Made by a program: the position numbers and the translations under genes. Positions 56,698 to 64,000 of a stretch of 64,000 nt of DNA are shown one piece after another. The stretch is taken from positions 1 through 64,000 of the forward strand of contig NZ_JAHKPM010000024.1 of assembly GCF_018860525.1 (NCBI RefSeq), read 5' to 3'. The notes under the pieces are model-generated. The model was given only the letters and a program-made list of their open reading frames with translations. It ran no database searches and was not told the origin of the DNA. Position 1 is the stretch's first letter. Each line of letters begins with the position of its first letter. This DNA comes from Vibrio hepatarius. GTDB lineage: Bacteria; Pseudomonadota; Gammaproteobacteria; Enterobacterales; Vibrionaceae.

Positions 56698-58740
56698 ATG
56701 GGTTATCTTGCTTTAGCTCGAAAGTGGCGACCAACACAATTTGATCAAGTTGTGGGTCAAAGTCATGTTTTGACGGCATTGGGAAATGCACTTGACCAGA
56801 ATCGGCTTCATCATGCTTATTTGTTTAGTGGTACGCGTGGAGTTGGAAAAACGACCATAGGTCGATTATTTGCCAAAGGGCTTAATTGTGAAACTGGCAT
56901 CACATCGACTCCCTGCGGACGCTGTGATACTTGCCAAGAAATCGATCAGGGCCGTTTTGTTGATCTGTTAGAAATAGACGCAGCATCAAGGACCAAGGTA
57001 GAAGATACCCGAGATTTACTTGATAATGTGCAGTATAAGCCTGCACGTGGGCGTTTTAAGGTTTATCTAATCGATGAAGTACATATGCTCTCAAGGCATA
57101 GTTTTAATGCTTTGCTTAAAACCTTAGAAGAACCGCCTGAATATGTGAAATTTCTTCTAGCAACCACAGATCCGCAGAAATTGCCTATCACCATATTGTC
57201 CCGGTGCCTACAGTTTCATTTAAAACCAATTAGTGTTGATAATATACATCAACAGTTAGATTATATTCTTGAGCATGAGCAAGTTTCTTCAGAGCACCGA
57301 GCTTTGGGGATGATTGCGCATGCTGCAGATGGCAGTATGCGTGATGCGTTAAGTTTAACCGATCAGGCAATCGCTCTATGTAATGGACAGGTTTTAACTG
57401 ACAGTGTCGCCCATATGCTCGGAACACTTGACACGGACCAAGCTCTTCATTTACTTGAAGCAATCAGTGCTAAGCAACCTAAAATAGCGATGGACTGTTT
57501 ATCTGTTCTTGCGCAAAATGGGGTTGACTGGGGCGGGCTACTTTCCCAGCTTTCTTCGCAGTTACATCGCTTGGCTATGTATCAAGCACTGCCAGAAACT
57601 CTGGATAAAACTCAGCCAGACGCAGAAAAAATTGAGTTGCTAAGTCTAGCGCTTTCGCCACAAGATATTCAGCTTTACTACCAAATTGCGTTGAAAGGGC
57701 GGCAAGATTTACCATTTGCACCCTCCGAGAAAATTGGTATTGAAATGGTGATATTGCGCATGATGGCGTTTCGTCCGGTTACCCAGCCTCAAGCAAGCAT
57801 GGTTTTAAACCAAGTTACTCAACCAGAACCGGCTCCACCAGTCGATTTATCTCTACCGACATCACAAATGGCGTCTCAGAGTTCGTTACCTCCAGAAACT
57901 ATGCCGCCCCAGTCGCCAGGATCTAAACCTGAGCTGAGTTCGGACATAGAACTTAATCAAGGTCAGGTTGCTGTAGATACAGTAGAACAGGTTAATGTAA
58001 CGTCACAAGAGCAACCTCAACCGTCGTCACCATCTGTTAGAGGCCTCAGGCATCAACTGCGCTCTCAACGCAAAGGGAGCAATCAGGCTAGTACGCCAAA
58101 AAAGATTAATGCGTCATCTGCTCAAACATCAGTTCTTGATAGAGTCGCTCAGCGACAGATGGGAACTATGCAGGTGTCGCCAGTGTCTAAATCAACATCA
58201 ATTGCGACTCCTGCGGTGGATAAAAGTGAGTCTTATCAGTGGCGCCCAACACTGCCGCAAAAGCAGCAAGTTAAGTCAACTAGTGTACTAACGCCAACTC
58301 TGGTCAAAAAAGCATTAGAGCATGAAAAAACACCTGATATGGTGAACAAGCTAACCCAAGCTTGCTTGCAGCAAAGTCAATGGGCACAGTTGATTGAACA
58401 ATTGGATGTGGCAAAGATGACTGAGCAGCTTGCACTGAATTCACATTTTGATAGGCAAGGTAGTTCTATTATGCTCACACTCAGGCATGAGCAAGCTCAC
58501 CTCAATAGTGAGCGAGCAAGAAGTGAATTAATTACCGCGATCAATAGCGTGCTTGACGAGAATTGTGACTTGGATGTTGAAGTTGGTCTGTCTGGTGAAA
58601 CCCCGCTTGAGCTGCGAGAAAAACTCTATCAGACCAAGTTACAGCAGGCTTTTTCTAGCCTTAAAAATGACACTAATGTTCAGTTTATTGAGCAGCGATT
58701 TGGTGCTCAATTGGACAGTGATAGTGTCAGACCGATTTAA
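56698..58740 (+). CDS. dnaX: DNA polymerase III tau (and gamma) subunit
   Basis: DnaX is the clamp-loader ATPase. The 680-residue tau form has Walker A GTRGVGKTTIGRLFAK, a zinc module (CGRCDTC), DEVHMLS and sensor 1 LATTDPQKLP, then a Pro/Gln-rich linker and the C-terminal alpha-binding domain. The ATG at 56698 (MGYLALARKWRP) fits the family; an in-frame TTG four codons upstream does not. A programmed frameshift signal at 58098 would also give a shorter gamma form. Confidence 0.97.
   Translation: MGYLALARKWRPTQFDQVVGQSHVLTALGNALDQNRLHHAYLFSGTRGVGKTTIGRLFAKGLNCETGITSTPCGRCDTCQEIDQGRFVDLLEIDAASRTKVEDTRDLLDNVQYKPARGRFKVYLIDEVHMLSRHSFNALLKTLEEPPEYVKFLLATTDPQKLPITILSRCLQFHLKPISVDNIHQQLDYILEHEQVSSEHRALGMIAHAADGSMRDALSLTDQAIALCNGQVLTDSVAHMLGTLDTDQALHLLEAISAKQPKIAMDCLSVLAQNGVDWGGLLSQLSSQLHRLAMYQALPETLDKTQPDAEKIELLSLALSPQDIQLYYQIALKGRQDLPFAPSEKIGIEMVILRMMAFRPVTQPQASMVLNQVTQPEPAPPVDLSLPTSQMASQSSLPPETMPPQSPGSKPELSSDIELNQGQVAVDTVEQVNVTSQEQPQPSSPSVRGLRHQLRSQRKGSNQASTPKKINASSAQTSVLDRVAQRQMGTMQVSPVSKSTSIATPAVDKSESYQWRPTLPQKQQVKSTSVLTPTLVKKALEHEKTPDMVNKLTQACLQQSQWAQLIEQLDVAKMTEQLALNSHFDRQGSSIMLTLRHEQAHLNSERARSELITAINSVLDENCDLDVEVGLSGETPLELREKLYQTKLQQAFSSLKNDTNVQFIEQRFGAQLDSDSVRPI
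58074..58109 (+). promoter_or_regulatory. dnaX programmed -1 frameshift signal (gamma subunit)
   Basis: The slippery heptamer A-AAA-AAG lies in the correct phase at 58098-58104 (...cca aaa aag att...). A -1 slip gives GAT then TAA at 58107-58109, ending gamma one residue after the Lys pair. E. coli similarly slips to GAG-TGA. A Shine-Dalgarno-like AGGGAG (58074-58079) lies upstream, as in E. coli, but 18 bases away where E. coli has about 10. I see no obvious downstream stem-loop. Confidence 0.75.
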
Positions 58741-58814
58741 ATCTGGGGTTGAAAAAAGATACTTTGGCCTCATCTATTATTAACAAAATTAGCTAGACAA
58801 CCAGAGAGAAGAGC

Positions 58815-59144
58815 ATGTTTGGTAAAGGCGGAATGGGCAACTTAATGAAGCAAGCCCAGCAGATGCAAGAGCGTATGCAAAAGCTTCAAGAAGAAATTGC
58901 TAATATGGAAGTGACTGGTGAGTCAGGTGCGGGGTTAGTAAAAGTGACTATTACAGGGAGTCACAGTGTACGCCGAGTCGAGATTGACGAAAGCCTAATG
59001 GAAGACGACAAAGAAATGCTGGAAGATCTAATTGCAGCAGCATTTAATGATGCCGCTCGTCGTGTAGAAGAGACTCAAAAAGAAAGGATGGATTCAGTAA
59101 CAGGCGGAATGCAACTTCCACCAGGCATGAAAATGCCCTTCTAA
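58815..59144 (+). CDS. ybaB: YbaB/EbfC nucleoid-associated protein
   Basis: This small dimeric DNA-binding protein (109 residues) has the family pattern [28 protein letters not shown] and ends [13 protein letters not shown]. It lies between dnaX and recR as in nearly all gamma-proteobacteria. GAGAGAAGAGC precedes the ATG. Confidence 0.97.
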   Translation: MFGKGGMGNLMKQAQQMQERMQKLQEEIANMEVTGESGAGLVKVTITGSHSVRRVEIDESLMEDDKEMLEDLIAAAFNDAARRVEETQKERMDSVTGGMQLPPGMKMPF

Positions 59145-59160
59145 TAAGTAGAGTTAGCAA

Positions 59161-59760
59161 ATGCGCACCAGTCATATGCTGGAGCAATTGATGGAGGCTC
59201 TACGTTGTCTACCTGGGGTTGGCCCCAAGTCAGCTCAGCGTATGGTCTTTCATTTGTTACAGCGCGATAGAAAAGGTGGATTACAGCTGGCTGATTCATT
59301 AAGCCAAGCCATGACAGAGATCGGTCATTGTAATGAGTGCCGCACTTTTACTGAACAAGAAACCTGTCATATCTGTACGAACCCCAAGCGCCAAGAAAAT
59401 GGCCAAATTTGTGTGGTTGAAAGTCCTGCTGATATTGCGGCCGTTGAATCAACAGGTCAATATTCAGGTCGATACTTTGTGCTTATGGGGCATCTATCCC
59501 CTTTAGATGGCATTGGCCCAAGTGATATTGGTCTTGATGTTCTTGATTACAGGCTACGCAGAGGGGATGTGACAGAAGTGATTTTGGCGACTAACCCGAC
59601 TGTTGAGGGAGAAGCCACAGCGCACTATATTGCAGAGCTTTGCCGTGAGCATAAGGTTCAAGCAAGTCGAATTGCCCATGGTGTACCCGTTGGAGGGGAG
59701 CTTGAATTTGTTGATGGTACAACGCTTTCTCACTCGCTACTCGGCCGGCAAAAACTATAG
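59161..59760 (+). CDS. recR: Recombination mediator RecR
   Basis: RecR with RecF and RecO loads RecA at gaps. The 199-residue protein has an N-terminal helix-hairpin-helix ([13 protein letters not shown]), a four-cysteine zinc finger (CNECRTF...CHIC) and a Toprim domain ([10 protein letters not shown]). The stop is at 59758-59760, 16 bases after ybaB at the start. It is the last core gene before accessory DNA. Confidence 0.97.
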   Translation: MRTSHMLEQLMEALRCLPGVGPKSAQRMVFHLLQRDRKGGLQLADSLSQAMTEIGHCNECRTFTEQETCHICTNPKRQENGQICVVESPADIAAVESTGQYSGRYFVLMGHLSPLDGIGPSDIGLDVLDYRLRRGDVTEVILATNPTVEGEATAHYIAELCREHKVQASRIAHGVPVGGELEFVDGTTLSHSLLGRQKL

Positions 59761-59796
59761 TTGCTAGGAAAATGCCACTCGTTTGAGTTAATGCCG

Positions 59797-59824
59797 TTTG
59801 GATAAGCAATGTCCATTATCCAAA
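59797..59824. repeat. Inverted repeat after recR
   Basis: TTTGGATAA / TTATCCAAA, 9-base perfect arms with a 10-base loop, lie 37 bases after recR and upstream of the main terminator. There is no U-run after it, so its role is unclear. Confidence 0.4.
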
Positions 59825-59842
59825 AATGAATTAGAACTGCGA

Positions 59843-59880
59843 AAAAAAGGACCTAAGGTGAAAACCTTGGGTCCTTTTTA
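59843..59880 (+). terminator. Intrinsic terminator of the dnaX-ybaB-recR operon
   Basis: AAAAGGACC-TAAGGT / ACCTTG-GGTCCTTTT arms with a GAAA tetraloop and a run of T residues. It lies about 85 bases after recR. The following ~330 bases to 60213 are AT-rich, with no gene I can support. Confidence 0.9.
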
Positions 59881-60213
59881 TTTTACTCATTTAAATCCTA
59901 TGCTTGATTTTTTCCTAGTAAACGCCATCTATTTTCTAGCAATTTTAACTACAATATCCATGAGGTATAACGTGTGGGACATTAATTTTCTTAGCACCTC
60001 TCAAACTGTTTTAGCTATATACTTTATACTAGTTATTTAACACTGAGCCATACCGAACAATGCTAAATTTTGGTCTGGTTATCTGATTGATGTTGGTGGT
60101 TTAATGTTTTTTAATTAAAGTTTTTAGAAAAATTTGACAGAAAAAATCAAATATAGAAATATTTTCCTAATAAATATTATGTAGTTTTTATCGCCCATTA
60201 ACTAAGGAATGAA

Positions 60214-61134
60214 ATGGAGAGTATAGTTGAATTTTTAGCTCGTTCAAAAGCGAAAGAGTTTATTTATAAATATAGTGATGAAACTAGGAAAATTTTTGTG
60301 GATGATGGTGGGGAGCTTTTTCACAGAAGTGAGTTTGGTGAATATCGAGAGAGGTTGTTAAAGGAGTTACTTCAGTCATTTTTACCAAACTACTTTGGTT
60401 TTGGTGAAGGGTTTATAGTCAGTAAAAAGAATGAGAGAAGCACACAATGTGATGTTATTATTTACAATAATGTTGAAACTCCTAGAATTGAAAATGATAG
60501 ACTTAGACGCTTCTACCCAATTGAAACCACATATGGAGTGGGAGAAATAAAGTCTAAGCTGAATAGCAGAAGCCTCAAATCTGCTTTAGTTAAATTAATG
60601 GAAATAAAAAAAATTAGAAGTTATGAACCCGATAATCTAAAACCTATAAATCAATTTACTGAGGATTTGTCTTGTGAGGTCCGTTTTACGGGGTTTGAAG
60701 AAGACGAATACAGAAAAAAAAGTGAAGATATATTGTTCTGGAATCCCGACTTTAATGAATTTCAGAATATCGTAAGCTTCTTAATATGTGAGTCTATCGA
60801 TTGTGGAAATAAAAACTTGTTAGATGTGGTCCATAGCTCTTATGAGGCCTCAATTAAAGGTGCTTCAAAGAAACATAATTTTATCTTGAGCATAAAGGAT
60901 GGCTTCATTTCATACTATGTTGGTGAGGAGAAAGATACTCTGGTTCCTTATAATTTTCCTAATCGAGGTGAGTTTGCTGCAGGTTATCGTTTAGTCAAAC
61001 CCACAGAGAGTGGAGATCATATTCTGGCCTTCCTATCTGCTCTTGTCGATGCTCTAAGTAAAACATGTATATATAAGTTTGACATAATCTCATATTTAGG
61101 TGACTTCAAAGAAATTAGTGCTCCAATGAGGTAA
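60214..61134 (+). CDS. DUF6602-like protein with PD-(D/E)xK nuclease-type signature
   Basis: The 306-residue protein begins with a helical region, followed by QCDVIIYNN (Asp80) and YPIETTYGVGEIKSKLN (Glu111-x-Lys113), the D...ExK arrangement of PD-(D/E)xK nucleases. The overall pattern resembles DUF6602 proteins as I recall them, which occur in mobile and defence-type loci. TAAGGAATGAA precedes the ATG. The gene is AT-rich compared with recR and sits alone after the recR terminator. Nuclease activity is inference; the family could also have a degenerate, binding-only fold. Confidence 0.65.
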   Translation: MESIVEFLARSKAKEFIYKYSDETRKIFVDDGGELFHRSEFGEYRERLLKELLQSFLPNYFGFGEGFIVSKKNERSTQCDVIIYNNVETPRIENDRLRRFYPIETTYGVGEIKSKLNSRSLKSALVKLMEIKKIRSYEPDNLKPINQFTEDLSCEVRFTGFEEDEYRKKSEDILFWNPDFNEFQNIVSFLICESIDCGNKNLLDVVHSSYEASIKGASKKHNFILSIKDGFISYYVGEEKDTLVPYNFPNRGEFAAGYRLVKPTESGDHILAFLSALVDALSKTCIYKFDIISYLGDFKEISAPMR

Positions 61135-61279
61135 TCTGGTTACATAACAGTTCAACAGTGATTTGCAATGCTTGAATCTCCCATGGTTTGGAGTTGAAGA
61201 TTGTTGATACGGCTCTTTAATTAACTTTACTTACAGCCATTCTGATACTTTAAGCTGGTATTATGATATAGGAATCATA

Positions 61280-62083
61280 GTGGAAATCGAAAAAGAAATC
61301 ATACTCTTAAAAGCTATTTATGAGCACGTCAATAATATGGTGAATCATTCGTTGATAGAGGTTCGAGGGGAGCCCCCTCAGCAAACTGTGACGTTCAACG
61401 ATTACCCACACAGGTCATTATTTTTCATCAGATTAGTCGACTTTTTATCATGTACAGATGCTAGGGGGCCGCTACCAAAAACGAGTTTTCTGCAAGGTCT
61501 AGCAAATATATGTGAAAGCCCAAACTTCTCCATCGAAGAATCTGAATCGGACTTGAAGGAAACAGTCTCAAACTTTCGTTATTGGTTAGAGGAAACTTGC
61601 GAAATAACTATTTGGGTACACTCTATAGATATCGAGGTCAATTTAAAAATAAAAAGGGTAGAGGCTATCAAAATGTCCGGTGATATATCTAAACACAACT
61701 ATCTGAGATCCGTCGGCGTAGCAAAAGGGTTTAGAAAAGTGCTTCAACGTTCAGGTGTATCAACAGATTTAATAAGCGCCCTTCTTGCCCTCGAAGATTT
61801 TCAAGAGCGTTTTGGTGATGACGTTCTCGTTTATATGTCTAGCCATACCTGTGAGTTTCTAAACAATATTAGGTTGGGTATACGTACTTATCTACAACAC
61901 GAATTTAAGCGAAGTTTCACTCCTGAGAATGATGGCTGGCTAGGTAGGTATAGCTACGATGTTCCTGAAAAGATAGCCAGTAAGTATGCTGTTAGTTGCT
62001 ATTGGGGGCTAATGAACGAGTTACGTTGCAATCCTTACATGGAAAAGTTCATAATCGCTGATGGATTCCGTTCGAAGTTCTAA
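61280..62083 (+). CDS. Unrecognised 267-residue protein
   Basis: I do not recognise this protein. It has no signal peptide or membrane helix. It is mixed alpha/beta by eye, with a basic beta-like patch (about 110-135), a helical middle and an aromatic-rich C-terminus (YSYDVPEKIASKYAVSCYWGLMNELRCNP). The GTG start at 61280 follows AGGAA with six-base spacing, and no ATG is available upstream. It lies 145 bases after the DUF6602-like gene on the same strand, in AT-rich accessory DNA, so it may or may not work with it. Confidence 0.6.
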   Translation: MEIEKEIILLKAIYEHVNNMVNHSLIEVRGEPPQQTVTFNDYPHRSLFFIRLVDFLSCTDARGPLPKTSFLQGLANICESPNFSIEESESDLKETVSNFRYWLEETCEITIWVHSIDIEVNLKIKRVEAIKMSGDISKHNYLRSVGVAKGFRKVLQRSGVSTDLISALLALEDFQERFGDDVLVYMSSHTCEFLNNIRLGIRTYLQHEFKRSFTPENDGWLGRYSYDVPEKIASKYAVSCYWGLMNELRCNPYMEKFIIADGFRSKF

Positions 62084-62456
62084 CCTATTTTAAAAATAAG
62101 CGTCTAAGGTTTTAAGACATAGTTACTAATCTCAAGAAGCAGAAAACCAAAAAGTGATCGGGATCAGCTCTTTCATTTTGCCCTAGCCAAATGTACCCGA
62201 ATGCCCGACATTCATCTGAAATCGTAATGTGGTTCTATCCAATTTTGTGCCTAGAGCTGGGGACAGAATGTGAGATCAGCAAGTGATTCTGTCTATATTT
62301 GCTCTCGAACACCGGAGGCTAAAAGCGTCACTTTGAGCGTTTTACTAGTCAAAATAACTATTTGGTTGGTAAATGCCTCAAAACACCTTGTAAGGCGTGA
62401 TAAATAACTGAAAATATTGATATCATTTGGCTTATTTTTTACTAAGGCCAACTCAC
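62084..62456. other. Gene-free spacer with short inverted repeats, possible mobile-element remnant
   Basis: No coding frame is convincing in these 373 bases. There is TGATC-gg-GATCA (about 62154-62165) and GACAGAAT / ATTCTGTC with a 16-base spacer (62262-62293), embedded in GGGATCAG- and GGGGACAG-type words. Such words recall the ends associated with REP-type (RAYT) elements, but no transposase is present. It separates the unknown gene from the effector-like gene and should contain the latter's promoter. Confidence 0.35.
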
Positions 62457-63701
62457 ATGCGGTATGAATCTTTCCCATATGCCCCAGAAGAAAGGCAAGA
62501 AACCACAAGAGAAAGAGCAGCGCGACAACGTCAAGAGCGCAGAGCGGAACTAACTTATACCGCTAAGGATGAGAAACGTTGGGCGGAAAATAGAGAGCGC
62601 GTTCTTGCAGAACGTGAAAAAGCCGCTCGCGTGTTTGAACTTGGCTGGATGCAATCACCATGCACACAGTCTCAAAAGGTATTGTGGGCAAGTCTATTTA
62701 CTGCCGACACCAAAGAAGATCAGAAACAATACATCAAAAGTTGCAATGCTCACCTAAACGAGCCTGTAAGGCAGGGTGAGATTGTACTGCTTCCCACAAC
62801 AGAGCCAAAAACAGCAGAAGATAACAAGCTCCTCGATGAGTGGCTAGAGCAAGCCAAGATTGCGAGTAAGGAGTTAGGCAAGCTGCTTGATGAAGAAGTC
62901 GATACGCTAAACCGCCACTTTGACTTGTTCTCCCATCAACTCGATGAGCGAATTAGGGCTGACGGTTTACCTTCCGACTACTATGCGCAAGTTGCCACAG
63001 GCGTGGGTGCGACTTCGGCGCTGGTCGAGCAGAACCTGAAAAACATCCAAGGCGTGCTTTTAGAAATTAACGATTTGTATGCCGCTCAAGTAGCGATGGC
63101 AAGCAGAACCGGCGGGGTGAACTATGGAACTTTTGTCTCTGAACGTGCTGGCTTATTTAAAAAGCTTGATGGCTCCTTTGCTATGTTGTCTAAGCGTAGT
63201 GTACAACTCCCTATTTACACTCAAATTAAACGCAACCTGAAGTTATCGACTAAGTCAGTAATCCATAATGCAGACGAAATTCTAAAGACAGGTTTTGTTA
63301 AAGATTTAGGCAAGCGTATCGGCAACATTAGTATCGGTATTTCCGCCGCGAGAGGTCTGGGATACATTGGCTTAATGGTCGGTGCAGCGAGTGGCGTCGA
63401 TAGCATCTATGAAGCTTGTAAGGTCGACGGTAAAGGGGATTGCGGGCAGACAACAGCGCGTGAAGTTGTGGGCTTTATTGGTGGTATTCTTGGGGGTGTT
63501 GTAGGTGGTTCTGCGGGAACTAGTGCTATAGTAACAGCGGTTTCTGGCATAGCGATATTTATAGGTGTTACGGCTTCTGCACCTGTTCTAGCTGTCGCTG
63601 CTCTTGGCGGAGCAGTCGCAGGAGGGTTCGTTGGTGGTGTTGCGGGAGGCGCTGCTGGTAAGGCTACGGGTGAAGTGATTTATGAATGGGCGAATGAATG
63701 A
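62457..63701 (+). CDS. Putative T6SS-type effector with glycine-rich pore-like C-terminus
   Basis: The 414-residue protein has no signal peptide. The first ~65 residues are extremely Arg/Glu-rich (RERAARQRQERRAE). A LysM-like patch follows (CNAHLNEPVRQGEIVLLP, about 95-113), then a helical middle (to about 285). Two hydrophobic glycine-zipper regions lie at about 288-313 and 337-410 (GGILGGVVGG, AALGGAVAGGFVGGVAGGAAG). The layout fits pore-forming interbacterial toxins exported by type VI secretion, and the Arg-rich N-terminus recalls the RIX class of vibrio T6SS substrates; both are inferences. The ATG at 62457 follows AAGG; the frame's TTG ten codons upstream is unlikely. The next gene overlaps by four bases. 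Confidence 0.7.
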   Translation: MRYESFPYAPEERQETTRERAARQRQERRAELTYTAKDEKRWAENRERVLAEREKAARVFELGWMQSPCTQSQKVLWASLFTADTKEDQKQYIKSCNAHLNEPVRQGEIVLLPTTEPKTAEDNKLLDEWLEQAKIASKELGKLLDEEVDTLNRHFDLFSHQLDERIRADGLPSDYYAQVATGVGATSALVEQNLKNIQGVLLEINDLYAAQVAMASRTGGVNYGTFVSERAGLFKKLDGSFAMLSKRSVQLPIYTQIKRNLKLSTKSVIHNADEILKTGFVKDLGKRIGNISIGISAARGLGYIGLMVGAASGVDSIYEACKVDGKGDCGQTTAREVVGFIGGILGGVVGGSAGTSAIVTAVSGIAIFIGVTASAPVLAVAALGGAVAGGFVGGVAGGAAGKATGEVIYEWANE

Positions 63702-64000
63702 TGGAATTGATAGACGTTTTTCTACTATCGTCTCGAAAGATTATCGCGATTTACACTATAGCTTGGGCTCTAACAGCAATTGTTACTTTTCCGATTATTT
63801 CACTTGGTAGCTATAAATATATAATTTTTATAGATAAAAACTTAGCTAAAGATCTAGGGAAATATTATGACCCCAATGATTATATGCGCCCCCGATATCA
63901 ATTATCTTGGGAAATCGGAAGTAGATTTATCTATTACTGTATTGCCTATCCGTTTATCAGACGAAGAGCGTCAACGATCTCTACAAAATTTAGTATCTTT
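63698..64000 (+). CDS. Putative immunity protein (membrane), truncated by window end
   Basis: The frame starts at ATGATG (63698) inside the effector stop codon and stays open to the last base, giving 101 residues so far. It has two hydrophobic helices (about 14-37, IIAIYTIAWALTAIVTFPIISL, and about 83-95) with a hydrophilic, tyrosine-rich segment between them. It is markedly more AT-rich than the effector gene. A small membrane protein coupled to a pore-forming toxin gene is the usual form of an immunity protein; that function is inferred. Confidence 0.65.
   Translation, partial: MMELIDVFLLSSRKIIAIYTIAWALTAIVTFPIISLGSYKYIIFIDKNLAKDLGKYYDPNDYMRPRYQLSWEIGSRFIYYCIAYPFIRRRASTISTKFSIF

Noticed and set aside
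59798..60040. 80-codon plus-strand frame with hydrophobic C-terminus after recR
   Set aside because: It starts at TTG inside an inverted repeat and runs straight through the strong recR terminator; there is no ribosome site.
62293..62508. 71-codon minus-strand frame before the effector gene
   Set aside because: It overlaps the effector start on the opposite strand and shows no ribosome site or family pattern.
59881..64000. Accessory tail as an integrated prophage or integron cassette array
   Set aside because: No integrase, phage structural gene or attC-like site is visible within the window.

Overview
This 64 kb window is a chromosomal segment from a gamma-proteobacterium, almost certainly a Vibrio species (Vibrionaceae). 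I base this on gene order and protein sequence: a polar-flagellum and chemotaxis block flhA-flhF-flhG-fliA-cheY-cheZ-cheA-cheB followed by the vibrio-specific parC and parP, then cheW, a DUF2802 gene and a complete ccmABCDEFGHI operon. A FadL pair with an ECF sigma and DUF3379 module, fadIJ, and ybaN-apt-dnaX-ybaB-recR also fit. Most genes have moderate GC (low forties by eye). I saw no rRNA or tRNA genes, insertion sequences, integrase or CRISPR array.

Layout. 1-7 kb: the 3' end of fimV (polar hub protein), truA, accD, folC, dedD and the PurR-type cvpA-purF unit. 7-9.6 kb: the divergent zinc uptake genes znuCB and znuA around a Zur-type palindrome. 9.8-13.1 kb: a very large membrane-anchored regulator with a beta-propeller sensor and an AraC-type HTH. 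13.1-13.75 kb: a gene-free gap holding a cluster of hairpins that ends in an intrinsic terminator on the minus strand, a candidate small RNA. 13.75-16.5 kb: feoABC (ferrous iron uptake). 16.5-23.1 kb: a HIT protein, argS, yecM, an M16 peptidase and sixA. 23.2-35.9 kb: the flagellar and chemotaxis genes, preceded by a sigma-54-type promoter and closed by a strong terminator. 36-43.1 kb: the cytochrome c maturation operon, with many overlapping start and stop codons. 43.2-52.3 kb: lipid genes, namely mlaA, two fadL outer-membrane transporters, an ECF sigma with its putative anti-sigma, and the beta-oxidation pair fadI-fadJ behind a near-perfect FadR operator. 52.4-59.8 kb: a nitroreductase, a LysR regulator, an RssB-like response regulator, a 43-residue membrane microprotein, ybaN, apt, dnaX (with an A-AAA-AAG frameshift signal for the gamma subunit), ybaB and recR.

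After the recR terminator (about 59.88 kb) the character changes. The DNA becomes AT-rich, gene spacing is loose and the genes are accessory: a DUF6602-like protein with a PD-(D/E)xK-type D...ExK signature, an unrecognised 267-residue protein, and a 414-residue protein with an arginine-rich N-terminus, a LysM-like patch and a glycine-rich hydrophobic C-terminus. The last overlaps by four bases a small membrane protein gene that runs off the window. That final pair looks like a type VI-style pore-forming effector with its immunity protein and is my strongest candidate for a little-described system.

Functionally, the core genes serve polar organisation and motility (FimV, FlhF, FlhG, ParC, ParP, Che), metal homeostasis (Znu, Feo), fatty-acid uptake and oxidation (FadL, FadI, FadJ, MlaA, ECF sigma), respiration (Ccm), and nucleotide metabolism and replication (PurF, Apt, DnaX, RecR). 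Start codons were reassigned in many genes from ribosome-binding-site spacing and remembered family N-termini. Homology statements rest on recognising motifs and gene order; no database search was run.
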